From Paraburkholderia sp. (GTDB lineage: Bacteria; Pseudomonadota; Gammaproteobacteria; Burkholderiales; Burkholderiaceae): a stretch of DNA of 64,000 nt. The notes under the pieces were generated by a model. The model was given only the letters and a program-made list of their open reading frames with translations, was not told the origin of the DNA and ran no database searches. Numbering within the stretch: the first letter of the stretch is position 1; each line of letters starts with the position of its first letter. A program made the translations under genes and the position numbers. This document shows, in pieces, positions 1 through 8,932 of the stretch. The stretch is from positions 516,001 through 580,000 of the forward strand of contig NZ_JAPWKB010000019.1 in NCBI RefSeq assembly GCF_028283785.1, written 5' to 3'.

Positions 1-1
1 C

Positions 2-109
2 GTGCGGCCGGTCGGCAACTACGGTTTGCCGCAATGGTTGCGCATCACGATCGGCCTGCCGGCAGAAAATGAAGCGTTCATCGCCGCGCTCGAAAAGGCG
101 CTTGCCTGA
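2..109 (+). CDS. hisC: Histidinol-phosphate aminotransferase, C-terminal end (partial)
   Basis: Only the last 35 codons are in the window; the 5' part lies upstream. The visible peptide contains NYGLPQWLRITIGLP followed by ENEAFIAALEKAL and a TGA stop. This is the typical C-terminus of class I/II PLP-dependent HisC enzymes, which transaminate imidazole-acetol phosphate in histidine synthesis and, in this neighbourhood, often act on aromatic keto acids. The position directly before tyrA and aroA fits the betaproteobacterial serC-pheA-hisC-tyrA-aroA order. The assignment rests on the short tail and the context. Confidence 0.75.
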   Translation: MRPVGNYGLPQWLRITIGLPAENEAFIAALEKALA

Positions 110-202
110 TCGTGACGTGCGATCCCGGCCGGGCGTCGCGTCCGGCCGCTACGCGATGAATCCACCCCGCGCGCCGTCAGGCGCGCTTTTTCCATAACCG
201 TC

Positions 203-1135
203 GTGGCCGCATTCTCATTTAACAAACTGGTGATTTTCGGCGTCGGGCTGATCGGCGGATCGCTTGCGCGCGGACTGCGCGAGCACGGCGATGTCGATGG
301 CGCGCGTCAGGTGATCGGCGTCGGCCGTTCGGCCGCGTCCACCGCGCGTGCGCTCGAACTCGGCGTGATCGACGCGAGTGCGTCTTTGACCGACGACGCC
401 GCGTTGCGTGACGCGCTGGACGGCGCGGACATCGTGCTGCTTGCCGCGCCCGTCGCGCAGACGCAGCCTTTGCTCGAACGGCTCGCGCCGTTTCTGTCGT
501 CCGACACGATTATCACCGACGCTGGCAGTACGAAATCCGACGTCGTCGCGGCCGCGCGCGCAGCACTGGGCGAGCGGATCGTCCAGTTCGTGCCGGGCCA
601 CCCGATTGCCGGACGCGAATCGAGCGGCGTCGATGCGGCGTTGCCGGATCTGTACGTCGACCGCAACGTCGTGTTGTGCGCGTTGCCGGAAAACGCACCG
701 GGTTCGGTCGCGCGGATCGCTGCGATGTGGCGCGCCACCGGCGCTACCGTCCGCGAAATGGATCCGGCGCAGCATGATCGCGTGTTCGCGTCGGTTAGCC
801 ATTTGCCGCACGTGTTGTCGTTCGCATTGGTCGAGCAGATTCTCAATTCGTCCGATGCCGCGCTGAAGTTTTCTTTTGCCGCCGGCGGCTTCCGCGATTT
901 CACGCGGATTGCGGCGTCGAGTCCTGAAATGTGGCGCGATGTCTGCGTGGCCAATCGCGCCGCGCTGCTCGACGAACTGGACGCTTACACGGCGGTGCTC
1001 GCGCGTCTGCGCGCGGCCATCGAAGCCGGCGACGGCGCTGCGCTCGAAGCGGTGTTCGCCCGCTCGCGCATCGCCCGAACCGAATGGCAGACGCAACGCG
1101 GCGCGGTCAATGTGACCAACGACGCGTCGAAATAA
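203..1135 (+). CDS. tyrA: Prephenate dehydrogenase (TyrA)
   Basis: Cytoplasmic NAD(P)-dependent oxidative decarboxylation of prephenate (or arogenate) in tyrosine synthesis. The 310-residue protein opens with a Rossmann glycine motif (G13, G15, G18 in FGVGLIGG). It also has the TyrA motifs TDAGSTK (105-111) and GHPIAGRE (132-139), the latter supplying the active-site histidine. The start is GTG at 203; no upstream in-frame ATG keeps the Rossmann motif so close to the N-terminus. The gene follows hisC by 93 bp and is 17 bp from aroA, so an aromatic amino acid operon is likely. There is no fused chorismate mutase domain. Confidence 0.93.
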   Translation: MAAFSFNKLVIFGVGLIGGSLARGLREHGDVDGARQVIGVGRSAASTARALELGVIDASASLTDDAALRDALDGADIVLLAAPVAQTQPLLERLAPFLSSDTIITDAGSTKSDVVAAARAALGERIVQFVPGHPIAGRESSGVDAALPDLYVDRNVVLCALPENAPGSVARIAAMWRATGATVREMDPAQHDRVFASVSHLPHVLSFALVEQILNSSDAALKFSFAAGGFRDFTRIAASSPEMWRDVCVANRAALLDELDAYTAVLARLRAAIEAGDGAALEAVFARSRIARTEWQTQRGAVNVTNDASK

Positions 1136-1152
1136 CCGACACAGGATCTCTC

Positions 1153-2475
1153 ATGGACTACCTCGATCTCGGACCGTTCTCCCGTGCTTCCGGCACGATT
1201 CGTCTGCCCGGCTCGAAGAGCATTTCGAACCGTGTGTTGTTGCTAGCCGCGCTCGCCGAAGGCGAGACGACGATCACCAACCTGCTCGATTCCGACGACA
1301 CGCGCGTGATGCTGGCCGCGCTCGAAACGCTCGGCGTGAAGCTCAACCGCGACGGCGACACCTGCGTCGTCACCGGCACGCGTGGCGCTTTCACCGCGCG
1401 TCGCGCCGATCTGTTCCTCGGCAATGCGGGCACGGCGGTGCGTCCGCTGACGGCGGCGCTGGCTGTGAACGGCGGCGACTATCGCGTGCACGGCGTGCCG
1501 CGCATGCATGAGCGGCCGATCGGCGATCTGGTCGACGGGCTGCGTCAGATCGGCGCCGTGATCGACTACGAAGCCAACGACGGCTATCCGCCGCTGCGGA
1601 TTCGTCCCGCGCAGATCAACGCCGACGCGCCGATCCGCGTGCGCGGCGATGTGTCGAGCCAGTTTCTGACGTCGCTGCTGATGACGCTGCCGTTGCTGCG
1701 CACCGAAAGTGGCGCGACGACCGTGCAGGTCGACGGTGAACTGATCTCCAAGCCCTATATCGAGATCACGATCAAGCTGATGGCGCGCTTCGGCATCAAC
1801 GTCGAGCGTCACGGCTGGCATCGGTTCGTCGTGCCGTCCGGGCAACGCTACCAGTCGCCGGGCAAGATCATGGTCGAAGGCGACGCGTCGTCGGCGTCTT
1901 ACTTTCTGGCGGCCGGCGCGCTGGGCGGTGGACCGCTGCGCGTCGAAGGCGTCGGGCGGGAGAGCATTCAGGGCGACGTCGGTTTTGCCGACGCGCTGAT
2001 CCGGATGGGCGCGAACCTGACGATGGGCGACGACTGGATCGAAGTGCGCGGTGTGGGCCACGATCACGGCAAGCTCGAACCGATCGACATGGACTTCAAC
2101 CTGATTCCGGACGCGGCAATGACGATCGCCGTCGCGGCGCTGTTCGCCGACGGCACGTCCACCTTGCGCAATATCGCGAGCTGGCGCGTGAAGGAAACCG
2201 ACCGGCTGGCGGCCATGGCGACCGAGTTGCGCAAGCTGGGCGCGAAGATCGAAGAGGGCGCAGATTACCTGGTCGTCACGCCGCCGTCGCAACTGACGCC
2301 GCCGGCCGATCTGATCCCGAACGCCGCAATCGATACCTACGACGATCACCGGATGGCGATGTGTTTCTCGCTGGTGAGCCTGCTCGGCGTGCCGGTGCGC
2401 ATCAACGACCCGAAGTGCGTGGCAAAGACTTTCCCCGACTATTTCGAGCGCTTTCTGGCGCTTGCCCAACCCTGA
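1153..2475 (+). CDS. aroA: 3-phosphoshikimate 1-carboxyvinyltransferase (EPSP synthase)
   Basis: Transfers the enolpyruvyl group of PEP to shikimate-3-phosphate in the shikimate pathway. The 440-residue length is normal for the family. Substrate-binding motifs are visible: PGSKSISNR (19-27), GNAGTAVRPLT (90-100) and DTYDDHRMAM near the C-terminus. The reading frame is open well upstream and overlaps tyrA, but the ATG at 1153 gives the conserved N-terminus just before the LPGSKS motif and leaves a 17-bp gap after tyrA. The short gaps to tyrA and cmk suggest co-transcription. Confidence 0.95.
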   Translation: MDYLDLGPFSRASGTIRLPGSKSISNRVLLLAALAEGETTITNLLDSDDTRVMLAALETLGVKLNRDGDTCVVTGTRGAFTARRADLFLGNAGTAVRPLTAALAVNGGDYRVHGVPRMHERPIGDLVDGLRQIGAVIDYEANDGYPPLRIRPAQINADAPIRVRGDVSSQFLTSLLMTLPLLRTESGATTVQVDGELISKPYIEITIKLMARFGINVERHGWHRFVVPSGQRYQSPGKIMVEGDASSASYFLAAGALGGGPLRVEGVGRESIQGDVGFADALIRMGANLTMGDDWIEVRGVGHDHGKLEPIDMDFNLIPDAAMTIAVAALFADGTSTLRNIASWRVKETDRLAAMATELRKLGAKIEEGADYLVVTPPSQLTPPADLIPNAAIDTYDDHRMAMCFSLVSLLGVPVRINDPKCVAKTFPDYFERFLALAQP

Positions 2476-2503
2476 CTCCGACGACCGACGTGCGACTCCC
2501 TAG

Positions 2504-3196
2504 ATGAAACCGACCCGTCCCTTTCACCAGACGCCCGTCATTACGATCGACGGCCCGACCGCTTCCGGCAAGGGAACGGTGGCCGCGCTGGTCGCCGCTG
2601 AACTTGGCTTCCACCTGCTGGACAGCGGCGCGCTTTACCGGCTCGCGGCGCTGGCAAGCCTGCGCTACAGCATCGAATCCGACGACGCCGACGCGCTTGC
2701 CAAGCTGGTCGGCGATCTCCACATCACGTTCCGCGAAGGTCTCGCGCAACTCGACGGCGTCGATGTATCCGCTGAAATCCGCAAGGAAGAGATCGGCAAT
2801 CGCGCGTCCGCGATTGCGGTTCATGCGCCCGTGCGCGCCGCGCTGGTGGCGCGCCAGCGGGCGTTTCGCAAGGAGCCGGGCCTCGTCGCCGACGGCCGCG
2901 ACATGGGCACGGTGATCTTCCAGGATGCCCCGCTGAAGGTGTTTCTGACGGCAAGCGTGGAGGCCCGCGCGGCCAGACGGCATAAGCAATTGATCCAAAA
3001 AGGATTTTCTGCTAATATTGATAACTTGCTCCGGGATTTGCGTGAGCGCGATGCGCGAGACAGTCAGCGCGCAGCCGCGCCGCTCAAGCCTGCAGCGGAT
3101 GCGCAGCTGCTGGATACTTCGGCGTTATCGGTCGACCAGGCGGTCGAACAGGTGATCAAGTGGTTCCGGGTAGTGACGCCGCGCAGTGTCAGTTGA
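2504..3196 (+). CDS. cmk: Cytidylate kinase
   Basis: Phosphorylates CMP and dCMP to the diphosphates. The 230-residue protein has the P-loop GPTASGKGT at 17-25, the LDSGALYR nucleotide-binding segment and DGRDMGTVIFQDA further on, all typical of bacterial Cmk. It starts 28 bp after aroA and precedes rpsA, the cmk-rpsA linkage seen across Proteobacteria. A small hairpin with GCTCC/GGAGC arms lies in the 179-bp gap to rpsA but has no convincing U-tract, so read-through into rpsA is possible. Confidence 0.95.
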   Translation: MKPTRPFHQTPVITIDGPTASGKGTVAALVAAELGFHLLDSGALYRLAALASLRYSIESDDADALAKLVGDLHITFREGLAQLDGVDVSAEIRKEEIGNRASAIAVHAPVRAALVARQRAFRKEPGLVADGRDMGTVIFQDAPLKVFLTASVEARAARRHKQLIQKGFSANIDNLLRDLRERDARDSQRAAAPLKPAADAQLLDTSALSVDQAVEQVIKWFRVVTPRSVS

Positions 3197-3375
3197 GCGT
3201 GTGGCGGCATCCCAGGTAATACGTAGTTCAGGCAGTCGTAGTCGTGTAGGTGCTCCGTGTAACGCGTGGAGCGTGTTTTAACCCCTTAACCCCGCTTGGC
3301 GTTCGCACTCTAGCCGTACTGGCTCACCGTTCAGGTAAGCCCGGCATCGCGAAGACCATGCAAATTCTGATTTTT

Positions 3376-5088
3376 ATGTCCGACCTGCAAACCTCCAACC
3401 CGAATACCGAATCTTTTGCGGCTCTGTTCGAAGAGTCGCTGACCAAGCAAGACATGCGCGCCGGCGAAGTGATTTCCGCCGAAGTCGTGCGTGTTGACCA
3501 CAACTTCGTGGTCGTCAACGCTGGTCTCAAGTCCGAAGCCTACATCCCCCTCGAAGAATTCCTGAACGACGCGGGTGAAGTGGAAGTGCAGGCGGGCGAC
3601 TTCGTTTCGGTCGCGATCGACGCACTCGAAAACGGCTACGGCGACACCATCCTGTCGCGCGACAAGGCGAAGCGTCTGGCTTCGTGGCTGTCGCTGGAAA
3701 AAGCGCTCGACAACAACGAACTCGTGACCGGCACGATCACGGGCAAGGTCAAGGGCGGCATGACCGTGATGGTCAACGGCATCCGCGCGTTCCTGCCGGG
3801 TTCGCTGGTCGACACGCGTCCGGTCAAGGACACGACCCCGTACGAAGGCAAGACGCTGGAGTTCCGCGTTATCAAGCTCGACCGCAAGCGTAACAACGTC
3901 GTGCTGTCGCGCCGCGCTGTGATCGAAGCGACCCAAGGCGAAGAGCGCGCAAAGCTGCTCGAAACGCTGAAGGAAGGCGCGATCGTGGAAGGCGTGGTGA
4001 AGAACATCACCGACTACGGCGCGTTCGTGGACCTCGGCGGTATCGACGGCCTGCTGCACATCACCGACATCGCATGGCGTCGTGTGCGTCACCCGAGCGA
4101 AGTTCTGTCGGTTGGCCAGGAAGTTACCGCGAAGATCCTCAAGTTCGACCAAGAGAAGAACCGCGTTTCGCTGGGTATCAAGCAACTGGGCGACGATCCG
4201 TGGGAAGGCATTTCCCGCCGTTACCCGTCGGGCACGCGCCTGTTCGGTAAGGTTACGAACATCACCGACTACGGCGCATTCGTCGAAGTGGAATCGGGCA
4301 TCGAAGGCCTGGTTCACGTGTCGGAAATGGACTGGACGAACAAGAACGTTGCACCGTCGAAGGTTGTTCAGCTGGGCGACGAAGTCGAAGTCATGGTTCT
4401 CGAGATCGACGAAGACCGCCGTCGTATCAGCCTCGGCATGAAGCAATGCAAGCCGAACCCGTGGGATGACTTCAGCCGCAACTTCAAGAAGGGCGACAAG
4501 CTGCAAGGCGCAATCAAGTCGATCACCGACTTCGGCGTCTTCATCGGTCTGCCGGGCGGCATCGACGGTCTGGTTCACCTGTCGGACCTGTCGTGGAGCG
4601 AAACGGGCGAAGAAGCAGTCCGCAAGTACAAGAAGGGCGACGAAGTGGAAGCGATTGTTCTCGGCATCGACGTCGAGAAGGAACGCATTTCGCTGGGCAT
4701 CAAGCAGCTCGAAGGCGACCCGTTCAGCAACTTCGTTGCAATGAACGACAAGGGTTCGATCGTCGACGGCGTGGTCAAGTCGGTGGACGCAAAGGGTGCA
4801 GTGGTTCAGCTGTCGGCAGAAGTCGAAGGCTACCTGCGCGCTTCGGAAATCGCACAAGACCGCGTGGAAGATGCACGCAACGTGCTGAAGGACGGCGACA
4901 AGGTCAACGCGATGATCATCAACATCGATCGCAAGTCGCGTGGTATCAACCTGTCGATCAAGGCTAAGGATTCGGCTGAACAACAGGAAGCGATTCGCGG
5001 CTTGGCAGCTGATACGAGCTCGGCCGCAACCGGCACGACGAACCTCGGCGCGCTGCTGAAGGCCAAGCTCGACGGCCAGAATCAGTAA
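3376..5088 (+). CDS. rpsA: 30S ribosomal protein S1
   Basis: The protein (570 aa, close to the E. coli length) contains six S1/OB-fold repeats, visible as recurrent ITDYGAFV/ITDFGVFI segments each followed by a GLLH/GLVH segment. S1 binds mRNA and aids initiation on the 30S subunit. I chose ATG 3376 (MSDLQTSNPNTES), the form I recall from other Burkholderia proteins. Another in-frame ATG at 3358 would add only six residues. Neither has a strong Shine-Dalgarno sequence, which is usual for rpsA, a gene known to be autoregulated in E. coli. ihfB follows after 22 bp. Confidence 0.95.
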   Translation: MSDLQTSNPNTESFAALFEESLTKQDMRAGEVISAEVVRVDHNFVVVNAGLKSEAYIPLEEFLNDAGEVEVQAGDFVSVAIDALENGYGDTILSRDKAKRLASWLSLEKALDNNELVTGTITGKVKGGMTVMVNGIRAFLPGSLVDTRPVKDTTPYEGKTLEFRVIKLDRKRNNVVLSRRAVIEATQGEERAKLLETLKEGAIVEGVVKNITDYGAFVDLGGIDGLLHITDIAWRRVRHPSEVLSVGQEVTAKILKFDQEKNRVSLGIKQLGDDPWEGISRRYPSGTRLFGKVTNITDYGAFVEVESGIEGLVHVSEMDWTNKNVAPSKVVQLGDEVEVMVLEIDEDRRRISLGMKQCKPNPWDDFSRNFKKGDKLQGAIKSITDFGVFIGLPGGIDGLVHLSDLSWSETGEEAVRKYKKGDEVEAIVLGIDVEKERISLGIKQLEGDPFSNFVAMNDKGSIVDGVVKSVDAKGAVVQLSAEVEGYLRASEIAQDRVEDARNVLKDGDKVNAMIINIDRKSRGINLSIKAKDSAEQQEAIRGLAADTSSAATGTTNLGALLKAKLDGQNQ

Positions 5089-5110
5089 GCCTTAAGAGGT
5101 CTGCTGCAGT

Positions 5111-5434
5111 ATGACCAAATCGGAATTGGTCGCCCAGCTGGCTACGCGATTTCCGCAGCTTGTACTTAAAGATGCGGATTTCGCGGTGAAGACGATGCTC
5201 GATGCGATGTCCGAGGCACTTGCCAAGGGCCATCGCATTGAAATTCGCGGCTTCGGCAGCTTCGGCCTGAATCGTCGTCCTTCCCGCGTCGGGCGTAATC
5301 CGAAGTCGGGTGAGAAGGTGTTGGTACCTGAGAAGTACGTACCGCACTTCAAGCCTGGCAAGGAACTGCGCGAACGGGTCGATCAACGTTCGGGCGAGCC
5401 GCTGAAAGACGAACAGCCGGACGACGATCTGTAA
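5111..5434 (+). CDS. ihfB: Integration host factor subunit beta
   Basis: DNA-bending protein that pairs with IhfA. The 107-residue protein is a complete HU/IHF fold. It has MTKSELVAQLA at the N-terminus, the RIEIRGFGSFGLN beta-arm entry and the minor-groove signature GRNPKSGEKV. A 13-residue acidic tail (GEPLKDEQPDDDL) follows. It lies directly after rpsA, as in E. coli, and a strong terminator follows it. IHF commonly helps loop DNA at sigma-54 promoters, which is relevant to the activator-controlled cluster at 41.7-51.8 kb. Confidence 0.95.
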   Translation: MTKSELVAQLATRFPQLVLKDADFAVKTMLDAMSEALAKGHRIEIRGFGSFGLNRRPSRVGRNPKSGEKVLVPEKYVPHFKPGKELRERVDQRSGEPLKDEQPDDDL

Positions 5435-5503
5435 ATCGGCACTGTGACGTTTCGCAGTGTTGTTGTTGATCGTCAGCGGCCAAAGCCAGACGGCAAAGAC
5501 CAG

Positions 5504-5530
5504 AAAAAGCGCCTACGGGCGCTTTTTTTT
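5504..5530 (+). terminator. Rho-independent terminator after ihfB
   Basis: AAAAAGCGCC and GGCGCTTTTT arms flank a TACG-type loop, and the T-tract runs to 5530. It ends the rpsA-ihfB transcript. The rest of the 333-bp gap (5435-5767) holds no gene that I can see. A possible -10 (TACAAT, 5676-5681) for lapA lacks a good -35. Confidence 0.85.
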
Positions 5531-5767
5531 CGTCTGTCGATCGTGATTTTGGGGGCGCGTGCGGCGCGGTCCGCAGATTGCTCGATGTTACGGAACGTGC
5601 GTTCGCATAAACTCCTGTAAGCCGCCGGTTCATGCGTCAGCCCGTGTGTTGCTGCCCACCGTCGAGGCCTTCCTTTACAATACGGGTCACTTCGGCGCGG
5701 GCAACACCGTGGCGCGACGCGTCATCAAGCCGGCGTCACCCCGCAACTGCCGTCAAGAGACCTATTC

Positions 5768-6064
5768 ATGAAATTTATCGTCTGGTTGATCCGCGTGCTG
5801 GTGTTCGTGCTGCTGTTGGTGCTCGCACTGTCCAATACGCAAACCGCTACGCTGAATTTCCTCGCCGGCTACGCGTGGTCGGCACCGCTGATTCTGATCG
5901 GCCTGGCGTTCTTCGTCGTTGGCTTGCTGGCCGGACTGATTTCGTCGATGCCGGCGTCGGTTCGGCTGCGCCTCGAAAACGGCCGTCTGAAGCGCGAATT
6001 GCGTGTCGCGCGTGAAGCGCCGACCGTCGTCGAGCCGCAACCGCCGATGCCGCCGCTGATCTAG
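5768..6064 (+). CDS. lapA: LapA-family inner-membrane protein (DUF1049)
   Basis: A small (98 aa) protein with two hydrophobic segments (about residues 4-22 and 38-62) and a short charged cytoplasmic tail rich in R/E, then Pro. This matches LapA (YciS), which partners LapB in controlling LPS synthesis through LpxC turnover in enterobacteria. The gene lies 59 bp before lapB and has the same orientation, as in E. coli. Family assignment rests on topology, size and neighbour; function in this organism is inferred. Confidence 0.85.
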   Translation: MKFIVWLIRVLVFVLLLVLALSNTQTATLNFLAGYAWSAPLILIGLAFFVVGLLAGLISSMPASVRLRLENGRLKRELRVAREAPTVVEPQPPMPPLI

Positions 6065-6123
6065 CCATTCCTCCGCCGCGTGCGCCGCACGCGGCTTTCG
6101 CTTCTGCATTCCCGACCAATCGC

Positions 6124-7299
6124 ATGGATCTAGACTTCTGGTGGCTGCTCATCGTACCCGTCGCTTTCGCGCTCGGCTGGATGGCCGCGCGTTACGACCT
6201 CAAGACGCTGTTGTCCGAGAGCGCCAATCTGCCGCGTTCGTATTTCCGCGGCCTTAACTTTCTGCTCAACGAGCAACCCGATCAGGCAATCGACGCGTTT
6301 ATCGAAGTTGTCAAACTCGATCCGGAAACGGTCGAGTTGCACTTCGCGCTCGGCAATCTGTTTCGCCGTCGCGGCGAGACCGACCGCGCGATCCGCGTCC
6401 ATCAGAATCTGCTGAGCCGCGTGGACCTGCCGGTCACCGAGCGCGATCACGCGATGTACGAACTCGGCCAGGATTTCCTGAAGGCGGGTCTGCTGGATCG
6501 CGCGGAAGAAACCTTCCGGTCGCTCGAAGCGGGCGACTACGCGCTCGGCGCGCAGCGCGCACTGCTGACGATCTACGGCATCGAGAAAGACTGGGTGAAG
6601 TCGATCGAAATCGCGCGTCATCTGGAAACGATGGGCGCGGATTCGCTGGCGAAGGAAATCGCGCAATTCCACTGCGAACTCGCGCAGGAAGCGCTACAAC
6701 AGAAGAAGCCCGACGACGCGCGCAACCAGTTGAATCTCGCGTTGAAGGCCAATCCGCAAAGCGTGCGCGCGACGATCCTGTTTGGCGACGTCGATGCGGC
6801 GGGCGGCGAGCAGCAGGCGGCGATCACGCAGTGGCAGCGCGTCGAGGAACAGAACGCCGCGTATCTGCCTCTGGTTGCCGAAAAGCTGATGAAAGCGTAC
6901 GACGCGACCGGCAATCCGCAAGCGGGTGCCGATCTGCTGACCACGTGGGTGGACCGTTATCCGTCGAACGATCTGCTGGATGTCGCATATCAGCACGTCG
7001 CGACGTTGCGCGGTCCCGAGGCGGCGCACACGCTGGCGCGCACGCAGATGCAGAAGTCGCCGAATCTCGCCGGCATGACGCGTTTGCTCGAAGCGCAGCA
7101 GGCAACGGCTGAAGAACCGCGTCGCAGCGAACTGGAACTGATGCGTACGCTGCTGCGGCAGCGCACCAAAAATTTGCCACGTTATACATGCCAGAATTGC
7201 GGTTTCCGGGCGCGTCTCTTCTACTGGCAATGCCCGGGCTGTAGCGGCTGGGAAACTTACGCACCGCGCCGGGTCGAACCGATCACGGCGTCGAACTGA
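6124..7299 (+). CDS. lapB: Lipopolysaccharide assembly protein LapB (TPR protein with C-terminal zinc ribbon)
   Basis: The 391-residue protein has an N-terminal membrane anchor (DFWWLLIVPVAFALGW), then TPR-like helices (for example FLLNEQPDQAIDAFIEVVKLDP). It ends in a rubredoxin-type ribbon with CQNCG and CPGCSGW pairs. In E. coli LapB adapts FtsH to LpxC and so balances LPS synthesis. The heptose genes hldA and hldD lie shortly downstream, giving an LPS theme to this stretch. A 225-bp gap with no recognisable element separates it from ugd. Confidence 0.92.
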   Translation: MDLDFWWLLIVPVAFALGWMAARYDLKTLLSESANLPRSYFRGLNFLLNEQPDQAIDAFIEVVKLDPETVELHFALGNLFRRRGETDRAIRVHQNLLSRVDLPVTERDHAMYELGQDFLKAGLLDRAEETFRSLEAGDYALGAQRALLTIYGIEKDWVKSIEIARHLETMGADSLAKEIAQFHCELAQEALQQKKPDDARNQLNLALKANPQSVRATILFGDVDAAGGEQQAAITQWQRVEEQNAAYLPLVAEKLMKAYDATGNPQAGADLLTTWVDRYPSNDLLDVAYQHVATLRGPEAAHTLARTQMQKSPNLAGMTRLLEAQQATAEEPRRSELELMRTLLRQRTKNLPRYTCQNCGFRARLFYWQCPGCSGWETYAPRRVEPITASN

Positions 7300-7524
7300 A
7301 CGCGCGGCGCCCGCACGGCCGCAACCGGCCTCGTCGCACGCGGGCCGCAGCGTGCGGCTGATGTAACCCGGCCAACGGGTCCGGCGAAACGCCGGGCCTG
7401 AGACGGCAAAGGGCAAAAGACCACAAGCGGAACAAGCGGCCCAGGCTGCGCACTCCGCGCCGGGGCGTCACGAAACCGCACTGAATCAACCGGACAGACG
7501 ACCGGAACCTTTACCGGAACGCGT

Positions 7525-8932
7525 ATGAAAATCACCATTATCGGCACGGGCTATGTCGGCCTCGTCACAGGCGCGTGCCTCGCCGAAATCGGCCACGACG
7601 TCTTTTGCCTCGACGTCGATCCGCGCAAGATCGAAACCCTCAACAATGGCGGCGTGCCGATCCACGAGCCGGGTTTGCTCGAGATCATCAAGCGCACGCG
7701 CGCAGCCGGCCGCATCACGTTTTCGACGGATATCCAGGCCAGCGTCGCGCACGGCGACGTGCAGTTCATCGCGGTCGGCACGCCGCCCGACGAAGACGGC
7801 TCCGCCGACTTGCAGTACGTGCTCGAGGCCGCGCGCAATATCGGCCGCACGTTATGCAAACGGCTTCAAGGTGATCGTCGATAAATCGACGGTGCCGGTC
7901 GGCACTGCGCAGCGTGTGCGCGCCGTGGTCGAAGAAGAGCTCGCGAAGCGCGGTCTGTCGGACAGCGAGCAACATCGCTTCTCGGTCGTGTCGAATCCCG
8001 AGTTTCTGAAAGAAGGCGCGGCCGTCGACGATTTCATGCGTCCAGACCGGATCGTGATCGGCAGCGACGAAGACGCATCCGGCCAGAAAGCGCGCGAACT
8101 GATGAAGCGCCTGTACATGCCGTTCAATCGCAATCACGAACGCACGATGTACATGGATGTGCGTTCGGCGGAATTCACGAAATACGCGGCCAACGCGATG
8201 CTCGCCACGCGAATTTCGTTCATGAACGAAATGGCGAATCTGGCGGATCGCGTCGGCGCGGACATCGAAGCGGTGCGTCGCGGCATCGGTTCCGACCCGC
8301 GTATCGGCTATCACTTCCTGTATGCGGGTTGCGGTTATGGCGGCTCCTGCTTCCCGAAGGACGTGCAGGCGCTGATCCGCACGGCGAGCGAGATCGGCCA
8401 GAATCTGCGCATCCTCGAAGCCGTCGAAGAAGTGAACTACCAGCAGAAGGAAACGCTGGTGCGCAAGATCACCGGGCAGCTCGGCGACGATCTGACCGGC
8501 CGCACGTTCGCCGTGTGGGGCCTTGCGTTCAAGCCGAATACCGACGACATGCGCGAAGCGCCGAGCCGTCGCGTGATCGCCGATCTGCTGGCGCGCGGCG
8601 CGACCGTGCGCGCCTATGATCCGGTTGCGGTGACGGAAGCGCGTCGCGTGTTCGCGCTCGATCTGCACGACGCGCCGGAACATCTCGCCCGCCTGCATTT
8701 CGCCGCCACGCAGGACGAGACGCTGACGGGCGCGGACGCGCTCGTGATCGTCACGGAATGGAAAGAATTCAAGAGCCCTGACTTCATGCATCTGAAGTCG
8801 GTGCTGAAAACGCCGCTGATTTTCGACGGCCGCAATCTGTACGAACCGGACGCGATGACCGAACTCGGCATTGACTATCACTCGATCGGACGCCCTTATG
8901 CACGACCTTCCGCAAACTCCGACCGCGCCTGA
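7525..8932 (+). pseudogene. ugd: UDP-glucose 6-dehydrogenase, interrupted by a +1 frameshift
   Basis: Would oxidise UDP-glucose to UDP-glucuronate, the precursor of Ara4N and of polysaccharides. The first frame (from ATG 7525) has the NAD motif GTGYVGL and runs to codon 109 (Thr, 7849-7851), then hits a stop at 7882-7884. The second frame resumes at 7853 with YANGFKVIVDKSTVPVGTA and carries the catalytic-cysteine motif GGSCFPKD, ending at 8932. Removing one T at 7852/7853 gives a continuous 468-residue protein, the normal size. Either this copy is inactive or the base is a sequence error. The 3' end overlaps hldA. Confidence 0.9.

Noticed and set aside
3358..3375. Upstream ATG as the rpsA start
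   Set aside because: It would add MQILIF, which I do not recall in other S1 proteins; the downstream ATG gives the conserved MSDLQTS start. Not fully excluded.
3331..4983. Long minus-strand open frame antisense to rpsA
   Set aside because: It mirrors the strong codon bias of rpsA and lacks any recognisable domain or ribosome binding site. High-GC DNA makes such shadow frames common.
7300..7524. Possible riboswitch in the 225-bp gap before ugd
   Set aside because: Only generic GC-rich hairpins are visible; no conserved riboswitch core could be recognised.
7840..7866. Programmed ribosomal frameshift in ugd
   Set aside because: There is no slippery heptamer or stimulatory hairpin, and no other UDP-glucose dehydrogenase is known to use frameshifting. 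A lesion or error is simpler.
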